Position numbers and translations under genes: made by a program
Part shown: positions 9,392 to 17,751 of the stretch, piece by piece
Layout: every line of letters starts with the position of its first letter
How positions within the stretch are numbered: position 1 is the stretch's first letter
The notes under the pieces: generated by a model
The model's database searches: none
What the model saw: only the letters and a program-made list of their open reading frames with translations
What the model was told of the DNA's origin: nothing
Origin: Bacillota bacterium
GTDB taxonomy: Bacteria > Bacillota > Clostridia > Peptostreptococcales > Anaerovoracaceae
Assembly (NCBI GenBank): GCA_017405645.1
Contig: JAFQZZ010000033.1
Coordinates: 53,939-117,938 of the forward strand
Direction of reading: 5' to 3'
DNA length: 64,000 nucleotides

Positions 9392-10426
9392 TCAACGGTT
9401 TTTATCTCTGCAGGGACCCGAGGACTGCCGCTCGATCAGCTCATGGGAGAGGATCACGGTCCGGCCGTCGTTGGGGATGATCCCCCGGCCTTCCCCGTTG
9501 TTCATGGAGACGATCATCTGAACCGCCTCTTCCCCCATGGATTTCAGGGGCTGGTGGATCACCGTTAGGGCCGGCCGGTGGTTCTCCGCCAGCTCGATGT
9601 CGTTGAACCCCACCACCGATACGTCCTCCGGGACCCGGTAGCCGCTGTCGACCAGGGCATTGCACACTCCCACCGCCATGACATCGCTGGTGGCGATCAC
9701 CGCGGTGGGCACATTGTCCTCCTCGATCAGTCCCTTCATCTGCTCATAGCTTCTCTGGATCGAGAATTCCCCGTATTTCACCAGGCTCCGGTCGATGGCG
9801 ATGTCGTGTTCCGCCAGCGCCCGCTCGAATCCGCTGTACTGTTCCACGCCGAAGGCGTCCAGGTCCACGCTGTTCCGGAACAGGGCGATCCGATTGTGCC
9901 CCTGGTCAATCAGGAAATTGGTCAGTTCATAGGCCGCCCGGAAATTGTCGATGGACACGGTGGGGCATTTCAGCCCGCTGGCGTTCCGGTTCATCAAGAT
10001 CACCGGGATCTCCATGGAATTGACCTTCTGGACGGTCTTGTTCTCCAGTTTCCGGGTCATGACGATGACCCCGGCGCAGTGCCGCTCTTCAAACACTTCC
10101 AGGTACCGGACTTCCTTGGCGCCGTCGCCGCCGGAAGTGCACAGCATGATGTCATAGCCCATATCGCCGGAGGCGTCCTCGATCCCGTTCAGGATCCCGC
10201 CGTAGAACTGGTTGCCCAGGGCCGGCACGATGATCCCGATGGTGGTGTTTTTCTGCATCACCAGGTTCCGGGCCGTCTGGTTGGGCTTGAAGCCCAGTTC
10301 TTCAATGGCTTTGAGCACCTTGTTTCTTGATTTTTCACTGACCACCGAAGCCCCGTTGATCACGCGGGAAACGGTGGCGATGGATACGCCGGAGCGATCC
10401 GCTACGTCTTTGATGGTGGCTTTCAT
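9392..10426 (-). CDS. LacI/GalR-family transcriptional regulator
   Basis: The 344 residues comprise an N-terminal LacI helix-turn-helix (TIKDVADRSGVSIATVSRVI), a hinge helix at about 45-60, and a periplasmic-binding-protein-like sensor domain from residue 60 (IGIIVPALGNQFYGGILNG). The C-terminal part contains TAVIATSDVMAVGVCNAL and VSVVGFNDIELAE. The ligand cannot be told from sequence. It lies 18 bases after focA and 28 before mscS, so it is probably cotranscribed with the formate/C1 genes and could regulate them. No clear LacI-type operator was seen near the start of fhs. RBS GGAGGG is close before ATG 10426. Confidence 0.92.
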   Translation of the reverse strand: MKATIKDVADRSGVSIATVSRVINGASVVSEKSRNKVLKAIEELGFKPNQTARNLVMQKNTTIGIIVPALGNQFYGGILNGIEDASGDMGYDIMLCTSGGDGAKEVRYLEVFEERHCAGVIVMTRKLENKTVQKVNSMEIPVILMNRNASGLKCPTVSIDNFRAAYELTNFLIDQGHNRIALFRNSVDLDAFGVEQYSGFERALAEHDIAIDRSLVKYGEFSIQRSYEQMKGLIEEDNVPTAVIATSDVMAVGVCNALVDSGYRVPEDVSVVGFNDIELAENHRPALTVIHQPLKSMGEEAVQMIVSMNNGEGRGIIPNDGRTVILSHELIERQSSGPCRDKNR

Positions 10427-10444
10427 ATTGCCCTCCGATCGGTT

Positions 10445-11272
10445 TTATTTCCCCGGTTTGCGGTACTGGGTGAACCAGTAGGCGGTCCCCACGAAGAGCA
10501 CGCCTCCCACGATGTTCCCCAGTGTTACCGGTATCAGGTTCCCGGTCGCGAAGCTCCCCCAGTTCAGGGAAGCCAGCACCTCCGCCGGCTGGGTGCCGAA
10601 GGCCCCCTTGGCGAAGATCCCCGCCGGGATGTAATACATATTCGCAATACTGTGTTCGAAGCCCGAGGTCACGAACAGGAAGATCGGGAAGAAGATCACG
10701 AACATCTTTCCCGCCATGGTGTTGGCTCCCCAGGCGATCCATACGGCCAGGCAGACCAGCCAGTTACACAGGATGCCGGCCACGAAGGCCGCGGCAAAGG
10801 TCATGTTGACCTTGTTGACGGCGATATTGACGGTCACCGTTCCCAGCAGGCCTCCGCCGCTGTTCCACAGTCCCGTGACGGACATCATCCAGGCGATCAT
10901 CACCGCGCCGATGAAATTCGACACGTAGACGATGCACCAGTTCCGTAGCATCGCGGCGAAGGTCGCCTTCTTCTCATACACAGCGAGGCAGATCAGGGTA
11001 TTGCCCGTGAACAGTTCCGTGCCGGTGGTGACCACCAGCATCAGGCCAATGGAGAACACCGCGCCCGCCACCATCCGGCCCAGTCCGAAGGTCTCCGGTG
11101 AACTGAGCAGGTTGAAGGCCGCCATGTTGGAGCCCTGGGCCGCCAGGGCGATGAATGCGCCCGCCAGGATCCCCAGGATCACCAGCTGGCTGAAACTTCT
11201 TTCCGCTTTTGCCTTTCCGGCGTCAATGGCCGCCTGGACGATCTCCCCGGGTGCCAGAAAATTCTTATCCAT
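10445..11272 (-). CDS. focA: Formate/nitrite transporter family channel (FocA/NirC-like)
   Basis: Pentameric aquaporin-like channel for small monovalent anions. About 275 residues with six membrane spans. The family motifs are present: GTELFTGNT and GFEHSIANMYYIP, which contains the conserved pore histidine. The start is ATG 11272 with GGAGGAAAGCAA upstream, and overlaps the last codons of folD by eight bases; a longer in-frame start at 11302 has no such site. Placement directly after fhs-fchA-folD favours formate as substrate: import for C1 assimilation, or export of formate made when the ligase runs backwards for ATP. Substrate choice is inference. Confidence 0.93.
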   Translation of the reverse strand: MDKNFLAPGEIVQAAIDAGKAKAERSFSQLVILGILAGAFIALAAQGSNMAAFNLLSSPETFGLGRMVAGAVFSIGLMLVVTTGTELFTGNTLICLAVYEKKATFAAMLRNWCIVYVSNFIGAVMIAWMMSVTGLWNSGGGLLGTVTVNIAVNKVNMTFAAAFVAGILCNWLVCLAVWIAWGANTMAGKMFVIFFPIFLFVTSGFEHSIANMYYIPAGIFAKGAFGTQPAEVLASLNWGSFATGNLIPVTLGNIVGGVLFVGTAYWFTQYRKPGK

Positions 11273-12113
11273 TTGCTTTCCTCCAGGCGGAATCCACCGC
11301 ATGTCTCAAAAGTATCATCGTCGTCACGGAACCCACGCCGCCGGGCACGGGGCTCACTGCCGCCGCCACCTCCGCCGTGTTGGGGTCGGTATCACCGGTC
11401 ATCCGCCCGTCGATGAAATTGATCCCCACGTCGATGACCGTATTCTTTTTTGAAAAACAGGTTTTGTCGAAAAACCGGGCCTTCCCGATCCCGCTGACCA
11501 CGATGTCCGCCCTTTTCATGATGGACGGAAGGTCCTTCGTCCGGGAGTGGCACACCGTGACCGTCGCATTTTCCTGCAGCAGAAGCATCGCCAGGGGTTT
11601 TCCCAGCACCATGCTGCGGTTGACGATCACCACGTTCGCCCCTTCCAGCGGGATCTCATAGTATTTGAGCATCTCCACCACGGCTTCCGACGTGCAGGGC
11701 GGGAAAGCGTCTTCCCTCCCCAGGAACAGCCGGCTGAGGTTCTCCGGATTCATACAGTCGATGTCCTTCCCCGGATCCACCAGGGAGGAAATGAAGCCCT
11801 CGTCCAGGCTGGCCGGCAGCGGCCGGAACAGCAGGATGCCGTGTATGTTCGGGTCCGCGTTGATGATGGAGAATTCCACCTCGAAACGGGCCTGGGTGAT
11901 GTCTTCGGGAAAATCGAAGACTTTATAGGACAGCCCGACCTTTTCGCAGCTCCGACGGACCTGGATCTCGTAGGCCACGTCGTCGGAGCGGTCCCCCACC
12001 CGCACGATGGCCATCATCGGTTCCACGCCCTTCATCCGGCACATGGTCATTTTTTCAGTGATCCCTGCGCGGATCTTCTCCGCCACAGGAGCCCCTTTCA
12101 GTTCCAAGCTCAT
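11265..12113 (-). CDS. folD: FolD-like methylenetetrahydrofolate dehydrogenase, cyclohydrolase residues missing
   Basis: FolD normally carries both methylene-THF dehydrogenase and methenyl-THF cyclohydrolase activities. The 282 residues keep the Rossmann part (GANVVIVNRSMVLGKPLAM, VTVCHSRTKDL, DVGINFIDGRMTGD) and the C-terminal PVPGGVGSVT loop. The N-terminal active site is altered. Where E. coli FolD has the Y-V-A-S-K motif with catalytic Lys54, this protein has Y-E-I-Q-V. The usual VQLPLP is LFRPLP, so the conserved glutamine is also absent. The KDIDCMNP aspartate remains. Because a stand-alone cyclohydrolase (fchA) lies nine bases upstream, this protein probably serves as the dehydrogenase only; that functional reading is inference. 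Confidence 0.9.
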   Translation of the reverse strand: MSLELKGAPVAEKIRAGITEKMTMCRMKGVEPMMAIVRVGDRSDDVAYEIQVRRSCEKVGLSYKVFDFPEDITQARFEVEFSIINADPNIHGILLFRPLPASLDEGFISSLVDPGKDIDCMNPENLSRLFLGREDAFPPCTSEAVVEMLKYYEIPLEGANVVIVNRSMVLGKPLAMLLLQENATVTVCHSRTKDLPSIMKRADIVVSGIGKARFFDKTCFSKKNTVIDVGINFIDGRMTGDTDPNTAEVAAAVSPVPGGVGSVTTMILLRHAVDSAWRKANG

Positions 12114-12122
12114 TGTCTTCCT

Positions 12123-12743
12123 CTACAGTCTCTCTTCCACATTGCCGAACACCCGGTCCGCCAGCTCCAGGCCCTCTCCGGTATACCCGTCGATCTCCCG
12201 GCGCATGGCTTCCTTCAGAGGTCCCTCTTCCATCAGCTTCAGGTTGATCAGCACGTTGAGGCGGGCGCTCATCAGGGCCGACCGGGCAAAGGCCGCGCCG
12301 CAGCCCGCGTCGCTGACGGCCAGCACGGAACCCTTTTCCGCAAAGGTCTCCTGCAGCCGGATCACTTCCACCGACAGCTTCGCGATCTCCATGGGGACCC
12401 GCGCCGCTTCCGGCAGGGCCCGCTGGATCTGCGCTTCCTTGAAGGCCTTCTCTTCTTCCGTTCCGGCCGGCAGCCGGTAGGCGTCCGACAGGGGGCGGAA
12501 GGCTTCCGCATCTTCCGAAACCAGTTCTTTCAGGCGCTCCATCAGCGCTTCTCCCCGTTCCATCAGACCCAGGATCTCTTCCTCCACGTCTTTGTATTTC
12601 TTTTTGCCCACGGTGAGATTGCCCACCATGTTCCCCAATGCCATGCCCAGGGCCGCCACATAGGCCGAGGCGCCGCCTCCGCCGGGCACCGGCTCCCTGG
12701 ATGCCAGGGCATCGATGAATTCATTGCAGGTTTTGTTCAGCAT
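12123..12743 (-). CDS. fchA: Methenyltetrahydrofolate cyclohydrolase (FchA, formiminotransferase-cyclodeaminase-like family)
   Basis: Small all-helical enzyme interconverting 5,10-methenyl-THF and 10-formyl-THF; the family also includes formimino-THF cyclodeaminase. The 206 residues have the family N-terminal motif ALASREPVPGGGGASAYVAALG and a core KKKYKDVEEE segment. It lies 19 bases after fhs and nine before folD, the expected order for formate activation followed by reduction. Since the adjacent FolD has lost its cyclohydrolase residues, this gene probably carries that step alone. A formimino-THF cyclodeaminase role is possible, but no histidine or purine degradation gene is nearby. Confidence 0.92.
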   Translation of the reverse strand: MLNKTCNEFIDALASREPVPGGGGASAYVAALGMALGNMVGNLTVGKKKYKDVEEEILGLMERGEALMERLKELVSEDAEAFRPLSDAYRLPAGTEEEKAFKEAQIQRALPEAARVPMEIAKLSVEVIRLQETFAEKGSVLAVSDAGCGAAFARSALMSARLNVLINLKLMEEGPLKEAMRREIDGYTGEGLELADRVFGNVEERL

Positions 12744-12762
12744 TTATTCCAATTCCTTCTGT

Positions 12763-14442
12763 CTAGAACAGGCCGGAGATCTTTCCGCTGTCGTCCACGT
12801 CGATGGCTTCCGCCGCCGGCACCCTCGGCAAGCCCGGCATGGTCATGATGTCCCCCGTCAGGGCCACGATGAACCCGGCTCCCACGGAAGGCTTCACGTT
12901 CCGGACCGCCACCCGGAATCCGGTGGGACGCCCCAGTTTCTGGGGGTCGTCGGACAGGGAGTATTGGGTCTTCGCGATGCAGATGGGCAGATCTCCGAAT
13001 CCCATGGCTTCCAGATCGGCAATCTGTTTTTCCGTCTTGCCCAGGTAATCCACGCCGTCGGCGCCGTAAACCTTCTTCGCGATGGCTTCGATCTTGTCCT
13101 TCACCGGCATTGCCGTGTCATAGGTGAACCGGAACTCGTTCTTTTCTTCTTCGATGGCCCGGATCACTTCCTTCGCCAGGGCTTCGCCGCCTTCGCCGCC
13201 TTTGGCCCATACCTGGGACAGAACGGCGTTGACGCCCAGCTCCCTGCATTTATTCTCAATGAATGCCATTTCCTCTTTGGTATCCGTCGGGAATTCGTTG
13301 ATGGCCACCACTGCCGGCAGCCCGAAATTCTGCGTGACGTTCTCCACGTGCTTCAGCAGGTTTTCGATTCCCACTTCCAGCGCCGGGATGTTTTCCTTGT
13401 TCAGGTCGGCCTTGGCCACACCGCCGTGATGCTTCAGGGCCCGGGCGGTCGCCACGATCACTACCGCATCCGGTTTCAGACCGGAGACCCTGCACTTGAT
13501 GTCCAGGAATTTTTCCGCCCCCAGGTCCGCACCGAATCCGGCCTCCGTCACCACGTAATCCCCAAGTTTCAGGGCCAGTTTCGTGGCCATGACGCTGTTG
13601 CAGCCGTGGGCGATGTTGGCGAAAGGTCCTCCGTGGATAAAGGCCGGCGTATTTTCCAGAGTCTGCACCAGGTTGGGCTTCAGGGCGTCCTTCATCAGGG
13701 CCGCCACCGCCCCCTGGGCCTTGATGTCGCCGGCGGTGACCGGTTTTCCGTCATAAGTGTAGGCGATGACCATCCGGGCGATCCGTTCCTTCAGGTCCCG
13801 GATGTCCGATGCCAGGCAGAGCACCGCCATGACTTCCGAAGCCACGGAGATGTCGAAACCATCTTCCCTGGGCGTGCCGTTGGGTTTTCCTCCCAGCCCG
13901 TCGGTGATGAACCGCAGCTGCCGGTCGTTCATGTCCATGCAGCGCTTCCACACGATCTGCCGGGGGTCGATCCCCAGGGGGTTCCCCTGCTGGATGTGAT
14001 TGTCCAGCATCGCCGCGATCAGGTTGTTGGCGGTGGTCACCGCGTGGATGTCGCCGGTAAAATGCAGGTTGATGTCTTCCATGGGTACGACCTGGGCATA
14101 ACCGCCGCCGGCGGCGCCGCCCTTGATGCCGAACACCGGTCCCAGGGAGGGCTCCCTCAGGGCGATGACCGTTTTATTTCCCAGCCGGGAGAGTGCATCG
14201 CCCAGCCCCACGGTGGTGGTGGTCTTGCCTTCACCGGCCGGGGTCGGGGTAATGGCCGTCACCAGGATCAGCTTCCCGTCGGGACGGTCCTTGTATTCCT
14301 GTAAAATGTTGTAGTCGATCTTCGCCTTGTATTTCCCGTAGTTCTCCACGTATTCCTCCGGGATCTGAAGCTCCTCCGCCACGTCGTTGATGACCTTCAT
14401 TTCGGCTTCCTGGGCGATTTCGATATCACTTTTGTAACTCAT
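12763..14442 (-). CDS. fhs: Formate-tetrahydrofolate ligase
   Basis: Joins formate to THF using ATP; in anaerobes it can run in reverse to make ATP from 10-formyl-THF. The 559 residues are full length. The ATP-binding loop [14 protein letters not shown] lies near residue 65. Other family landmarks are [50 protein letters not shown] and [16 protein letters not shown] near the end. AAGGAGGAG precedes ATG 14442. It heads fhs-fchA-folD-focA and the long run that follows. No strong promoter was found in the short gap after cmk, so read-through from cmk is possible. Confidence 0.97.
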   Translation of the reverse strand: MSYKSDIEIAQEAEMKVINDVAEELQIPEEYVENYGKYKAKIDYNILQEYKDRPDGKLILVTAITPTPAGEGKTTTTVGLGDALSRLGNKTVIALREPSLGPVFGIKGGAAGGGYAQVVPMEDINLHFTGDIHAVTTANNLIAAMLDNHIQQGNPLGIDPRQIVWKRCMDMNDRQLRFITDGLGGKPNGTPREDGFDISVASEVMAVLCLASDIRDLKERIARMVIAYTYDGKPVTAGDIKAQGAVAALMKDALKPNLVQTLENTPAFIHGGPFANIAHGCNSVMATKLALKLGDYVVTEAGFGADLGAEKFLDIKCRVSGLKPDAVVIVATARALKHHGGVAKADLNKENIPALEVGIENLLKHVENVTQNFGLPAVVAINEFPTDTKEEMAFIENKCRELGVNAVLSQVWAKGGEGGEALAKEVIRAIEEEKNEFRFTYDTAMPVKDKIEAIAKKVYGADGVDYLGKTEKQIADLEAMGFGDLPICIAKTQYSLSDDPQKLGRPTGFRVAVRNVKPSVGAGFIVALTGDIMTMPGLPRVPAAEAIDVDDSGKISGLF

Positions 14443-14478
14443 GTGCTCCTCCTTCTATTGACTTCAAGAAATGGAAAT

Positions 14479-14499
14479 AGCGGCTCGATAAGAGCCGCT
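14479..14499 (-). terminator. Hairpin between cmk and fhs
   Basis: Perfect 8-bp inverted repeat AGCGGCTC/GAGCCGCT around a 5-base loop, ten bases after the cmk stop on the minus strand. The following bases are only moderately T-rich (ATTTCCATTTCTT), so it may be a weak terminator, an attenuator or an mRNA 3' stabiliser. Confidence 0.55.
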
Positions 14500-14509
14500 G
14501 AAGTTCGTT

Positions 14510-15166
14510 TTAAGATCTTCTGATCCTTTCACAGATTTCATCCACCACATCGTTGATCGTTCTTTTGGTCGTGTCGATCACAATGGCGTCCGATGCTTTT
14601 CTGAGAGGGTTCAGCGTTCTGTTGGCGTCGTATTCGTCTCTCTTTTTGATTTCGGTATAGATCTCGATTTTGGACGCATCGTAGCCCTTCTGGATCAGTT
14701 CCTTGTACCGGCGGTCCGCCCGTTCATCCACCGATGCCGTGATGAAGAACTTGAACTGGGCGTCCGGGAAAACCGTCGTGCCGATGTCTCTTCCGTCCAT
14801 CACGACGCTGACTTCCTCGCCGATCTTCCGCTGGGCTTCTACCAGCATCTCCCGGACCTGCTTCTTTTCCGCCACCTTGGACACCATGCTGCTGATCTTG
14901 GGCGTACGGATCTCCTCCTCCACCGGTCTGCCGTCCAGGTAGATCTTTTTGTCCTTGAAAGCGATGGTGGTCTCGTCCAGCAGCTCGTTCAGTTCGTCGT
15001 CATCGTCGATGTCCACCAGCCGCTGCACGCATTTATAGGTAATGGCCCGGTACATCGCTCCGGTGTCGATGTATTCGCAGCCGAAAATTTCCGCTATAAT
15101 CCTTGCGACGGTACTCTTGCCGGCGCCGGCAGGCCCGTCGATCGCAATAATGAGTTTATTGCTCAT
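14510..15166 (-). CDS. cmk: Cytidylate kinase
   Basis: Phosphorylates CMP and dCMP for nucleotide salvage. Starting at ATG 15166 it has 218 residues. The P-loop is IDGPAGAGKST and the CMP-binding motif is DGRDIGTTVFPDA. The C-terminal part has the RRYKELIQKG and NRTLNPLRKA segments that bind substrate and close the lid. AAAGGAGAAAAGC lies just before ATG 15166, while the longer in-frame start at 15202 has no such site. It is last in nrdR-pgeF-cmk and is followed by a hairpin at 14479. Confidence 0.96.
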   Translation of the reverse strand: MSNKLIIAIDGPAGAGKSTVARIIAEIFGCEYIDTGAMYRAITYKCVQRLVDIDDDDELNELLDETTIAFKDKKIYLDGRPVEEEIRTPKISSMVSKVAEKKQVREMLVEAQRKIGEEVSVVMDGRDIGTTVFPDAQFKFFITASVDERADRRYKELIQKGYDASKIEIYTEIKKRDEYDANRTLNPLRKASDAIVIDTTKRTINDVVDEICERIRRS

Positions 15167-15213
15167 ATGCTTTTCTCCTTTTCTGTTTGTCGGTAAATGC
15201 ACTCCGATCGCCG

Positions 15214-16026
15214 CTACGCGGGAAGCAGGATCATCCCTGCCGCCATCCGTCCGGTGCGGCCGTGATCGCGTCTGTGAGAAAAGAAAAGTTCCTCATTGCA
15301 TTTTGTACAATATCCGCTCACCAGAACCCGGGATACCCCGGCTTCTTCCAACTGGATCCGGTTGATCTTCTTCAGGTCCAGCATGTATTTGCCGTCGTCT
15401 TTCCGGTACCCGCATTCGTCGATGGGCGGAAAGACCCGCTTAAATTCTTCGTAAACTTCCGCTCCGACCTCAAAGCAGCACAGGCTGATGCCCGGCCCCA
15501 CCGCCGCGGTGATGTCCTCCGGGCGGCAGCCGAAATCCCGCTGCATCTGCTCCACTGTTTTCGGGCCGATCCCTTTGGCCGTTCCCCGCCATCCCCCGTG
15601 GGAGACCGCGATCACTCTCCGGGCCCGGTCGAAAAAGAAGAGCGGCAGACAGTCCGCATGCAGGGTCGTGATCAACAGACCCGGCAGGTCGGTAATGAGA
15701 CCGTCCGCTTTATTGATAGTAAACTCGTTTTCCTTCAGGATGTCCTCCGAACGGATGCTGCAGATCCGGTCGCCGTGGACCTGCCGGACAAACCCCTGGG
15801 TGCAGCCGGTGATTCCCAGGGCTTCGTACACCCTGCGGCGGTTTTCCGCCACGTCCGCCGGATCGTCGTCGGTATACCCGCCGTAATCCAGCGTCCGGAA
15901 ATCCCCCTTGCTGACGCCTCCCCTGCGGGTGGTGAAGAACGCCCGAAGGCCCCCTTCTTCCTCTATTCCGGGGATGCAGAGGTATTCCACTCCGTTCACT
16001 GCTTTTTTCAGCTGAAAGGGTTCCAT
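15214..16026 (-). CDS. pgeF: Laccase-domain protein PgeF/YfiH family
   Basis: Family formerly called polyphenol oxidase; the E. coli member is a peptidoglycan-editing factor that removes wrongly incorporated L-Ser from precursors, and other members act as purine nucleosidases. The 270 residues show the metal-site motifs QVHGDRI, TLHADCLPLFF, VSHGGWRGTAKGI and GPGISLCCFEVG, with the expected His and Cys residues. ATG 16026 lies directly after the nrdR stop, so the genes are coupled. There is a 47-base gap to cmk. Confidence 0.92.
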   Translation of the reverse strand: MEPFQLKKAVNGVEYLCIPGIEEEGGLRAFFTTRRGGVSKGDFRTLDYGGYTDDDPADVAENRRRVYEALGITGCTQGFVRQVHGDRICSIRSEDILKENEFTINKADGLITDLPGLLITTLHADCLPLFFFDRARRVIAVSHGGWRGTAKGIGPKTVEQMQRDFGCRPEDITAAVGPGISLCCFEVGAEVYEEFKRVFPPIDECGYRKDDGKYMLDLKKINRIQLEEAGVSRVLVSGYCTKCNEELFFSHRRDHGRTGRMAAGMILLPA

Positions 16027-16027
16027 A

Positions 16028-16489
16028 TCAGCTTTTGTCCTTGTTCACCAGCTTTTCGATCTCGGAAATGAATGTGTTGACGTCCTTGAACTGACGGTAG
16101 ACGGAAGCGAAGCGCACGTAGGCCACTTCGTCCAGCTCCCGGAGATGCTCCATAATGACTTCCCCGATAAACTGGGATTTGATCTCCTTTTCCATCATGT
16201 TGTTCAGGCCCCGTTCGATATCCGTCACGATGGCTTCGATATCGTCCACGGACACCGGCCGCTTTTCGCAGGCCTTGATGATCCCGTTCATGATCTTGCT
16301 GCGGTCGAACACCTCGCGGCTGCCGTCCTTCTTGATCACGATCAGCGGGATCTCCTCCACCTTCTCATAGGTGGTGAAACGTTTTTTGCATTTTTCACAT
16401 TCTCTCCGGCGGCGGATCGCATGACCTTCTTCCGTCGGCCGGGAATCGATCACCTTCGTATCCGGATTTTCACAAAATGGACATCTCAT
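16028..16489 (-). CDS. nrdR: Transcriptional repressor NrdR
   Basis: Nucleotide-sensing repressor of ribonucleotide reductase genes. The 153 residues start with the zinc ribbon [18 protein letters not shown] and a second Cys pair (CEKCKKRF), followed by an ATP-cone domain at about 49-139 with [17 protein letters not shown] good promoter lies at 16541-16569. No NrdR box pair was recognised in this window, so its targets are elsewhere. First gene of nrdR-pgeF-cmk. Confidence 0.97.
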   Translation of the reverse strand: MRCPFCENPDTKVIDSRPTEEGHAIRRRRECEKCKKRFTTYEKVEEIPLIVIKKDGSREVFDRSKIMNGIIKACEKRPVSVDDIEAIVTDIERGLNNMMEKEIKSQFIGEVIMEHLRELDEVAYVRFASVYRQFKDVNTFISEIEKLVNKDKS

Positions 16490-16540
16490 GGTTTACTTAT
16501 TTCTCCGTTTCCATATAATCGCATGATAGCATTATTCCTC

Positions 16541-16569
16541 ATTATACCACATTATCTTGCGACTAGCAA
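16541..16569 (-). promoter_or_regulatory. Promoter of nrdR-pgeF-cmk with extended -10
   Basis: On the minus strand, -35 TTGCTA (16564-16569), 17-base spacer, -10 TATAAT (16541-16546). The -10 is preceded by TGTGG, the TRTGn extended -10 used by Gram-positive bacteria. It overlaps the last codons of the upstream VWA gene. Confidence 0.8.
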
Positions 16570-17748
16570 CTTTTTAATCGCATTTTCTAGTCCATCTATG
16601 GATAATTCGAACATCGGGAAGATCTCTCCGATCCGCTCGATGGTGAAGCTGCCGTAATCCCATTCCCAATAGCTTTCCTTGATGGGATTGAGCCATACCA
16701 CGTGGGAAAAATGGCGCTTGATCCGCTCCAGCCAGGCGATGCCGGGCTCGTGGTTGTAGTGGCTGTAATAACTGCTGCCCCCGACGCTCATCAGCTCGCT
16801 GGGAGCCATGGAGGCGTCCCCGACGATGATGACTTTATACTCGCTGCCCAGGTTCTTGAAGATCCACTCCGTGTCGATCCAGTCCCCCCACCGGCAGTGA
16901 GGCGTTTCGTACAGGTTCTCGTAGATGCAGTTATGGAAATAATAGGTCTTCAGGTCTTTGAAATGGTTGGACTTGTCCGCCGCCTGGAAGAGCATGCTGC
17001 ACATCTTCGCATAGGGGGTCATGGACCCGTCGGAATCGAAGAGCAGCAGGACCTTCACCGTATTCTGCCGGGGTTTTTCGTAAACCAAACTCAGGAGCCC
17101 CGCATTGTCGCAGGTCTCCTGGACGGTGCCTTCCACGTCCAGTTCGGTCTTTTCCGCGTCCACCCGGCTGGAAAACTGCCGGAGTTTGCGGAAAGCCATC
17201 TGGAACTGCCGGGTATCCAGGATGTTGTCCTGCCGGAAGTCCCGGAAATTCCGTTCGCCGGCCACCTTGACGGCGCTGCGGTGACGGGACTGTCCCCCCA
17301 CCCGGATCCCCGCGGGATTATATCCGCCGTGGCCGAAGACGGAGGTGCCGCCGGTGCCGATCCAGTAATTGCCGCCGTGGTGTTCCTCGTGCTGTTCCTG
17401 GAGCCGTTCCTCCAGCATCTTCAGGAGTTCGTCCAGCTCGTAGTGGGGAAACTCCTTCTGGAGTTCTTTCAGAAGCGGGTTCTCCGGGATCTCCTTGTCC
17501 AGCCACTCCCAGATCTCGTCCGGCAGGTCGTCGCCGATCTCCACGCCCTCAAAAAACTGGGCGAAGGCCAGGTCGAACTTGTCGAAGTCCGCTTCGCTTT
17601 TCACCACGACGCTGCGGCACAGGTAATAGAAGTCCACCAGGCTGGAACGGCACAGGCCCATGTCCAGGGCCTGGGTCAGGGTCATCCACTCGTTGAGGGA
17701 GACCTTCAGCCCCTGGCTTCTCAGTAAATAAAAGAATTCGATAAACAT
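16552..17748 (-). CDS. VWA-domain protein, CoxE-like, partner of a MoxR ATPase
   Basis: The 398-residue protein pairs with the MoxR AAA ATPase four bases upstream; such pairs act as metal-insertion or protein-remodelling chaperones with varied clients. The N-terminal half (1-200) is the CoxE-like helical part, with conserved segments DFYYLCRSVVVKSEADFDKF and FDLAFAQFF. The VWA domain begins near residue 230 with VLLLFDSDGSM. The metal-ion site reads D-S-D-G-S instead of the canonical D-x-S-x-S. A later motif is LKTYYFHNCIYENLY. No client enzyme is adjacent: downstream is nrdR, upstream mtnA, so the target is unknown. Confidence 0.85.
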   Translation of the reverse strand: MFIEFFYLLRSQGLKVSLNEWMTLTQALDMGLCRSSLVDFYYLCRSVVVKSEADFDKFDLAFAQFFEGVEIGDDLPDEIWEWLDKEIPENPLLKELQKEFPHYELDELLKMLEERLQEQHEEHHGGNYWIGTGGTSVFGHGGYNPAGIRVGGQSRHRSAVKVAGERNFRDFRQDNILDTRQFQMAFRKLRQFSSRVDAEKTELDVEGTVQETCDNAGLLSLVYEKPRQNTVKVLLLFDSDGSMTPYAKMCSMLFQAADKSNHFKDLKTYYFHNCIYENLYETPHCRWGDWIDTEWIFKNLGSEYKVIIVGDASMAPSELMSVGGSSYYSHYNHEPGIAWLERIKRHFSHVVWLNPIKESYWEWDYGSFTIERIGEIFPMFELSIDGLENAIKKLLVAR

Positions 17749-17751
17749 GTC

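Noticed and set aside
12715..14304. A 529-codon open frame on the plus strand
   Set aside because: Exact antisense shadow of fhs, with no ribosome binding site and no recognisable domain.
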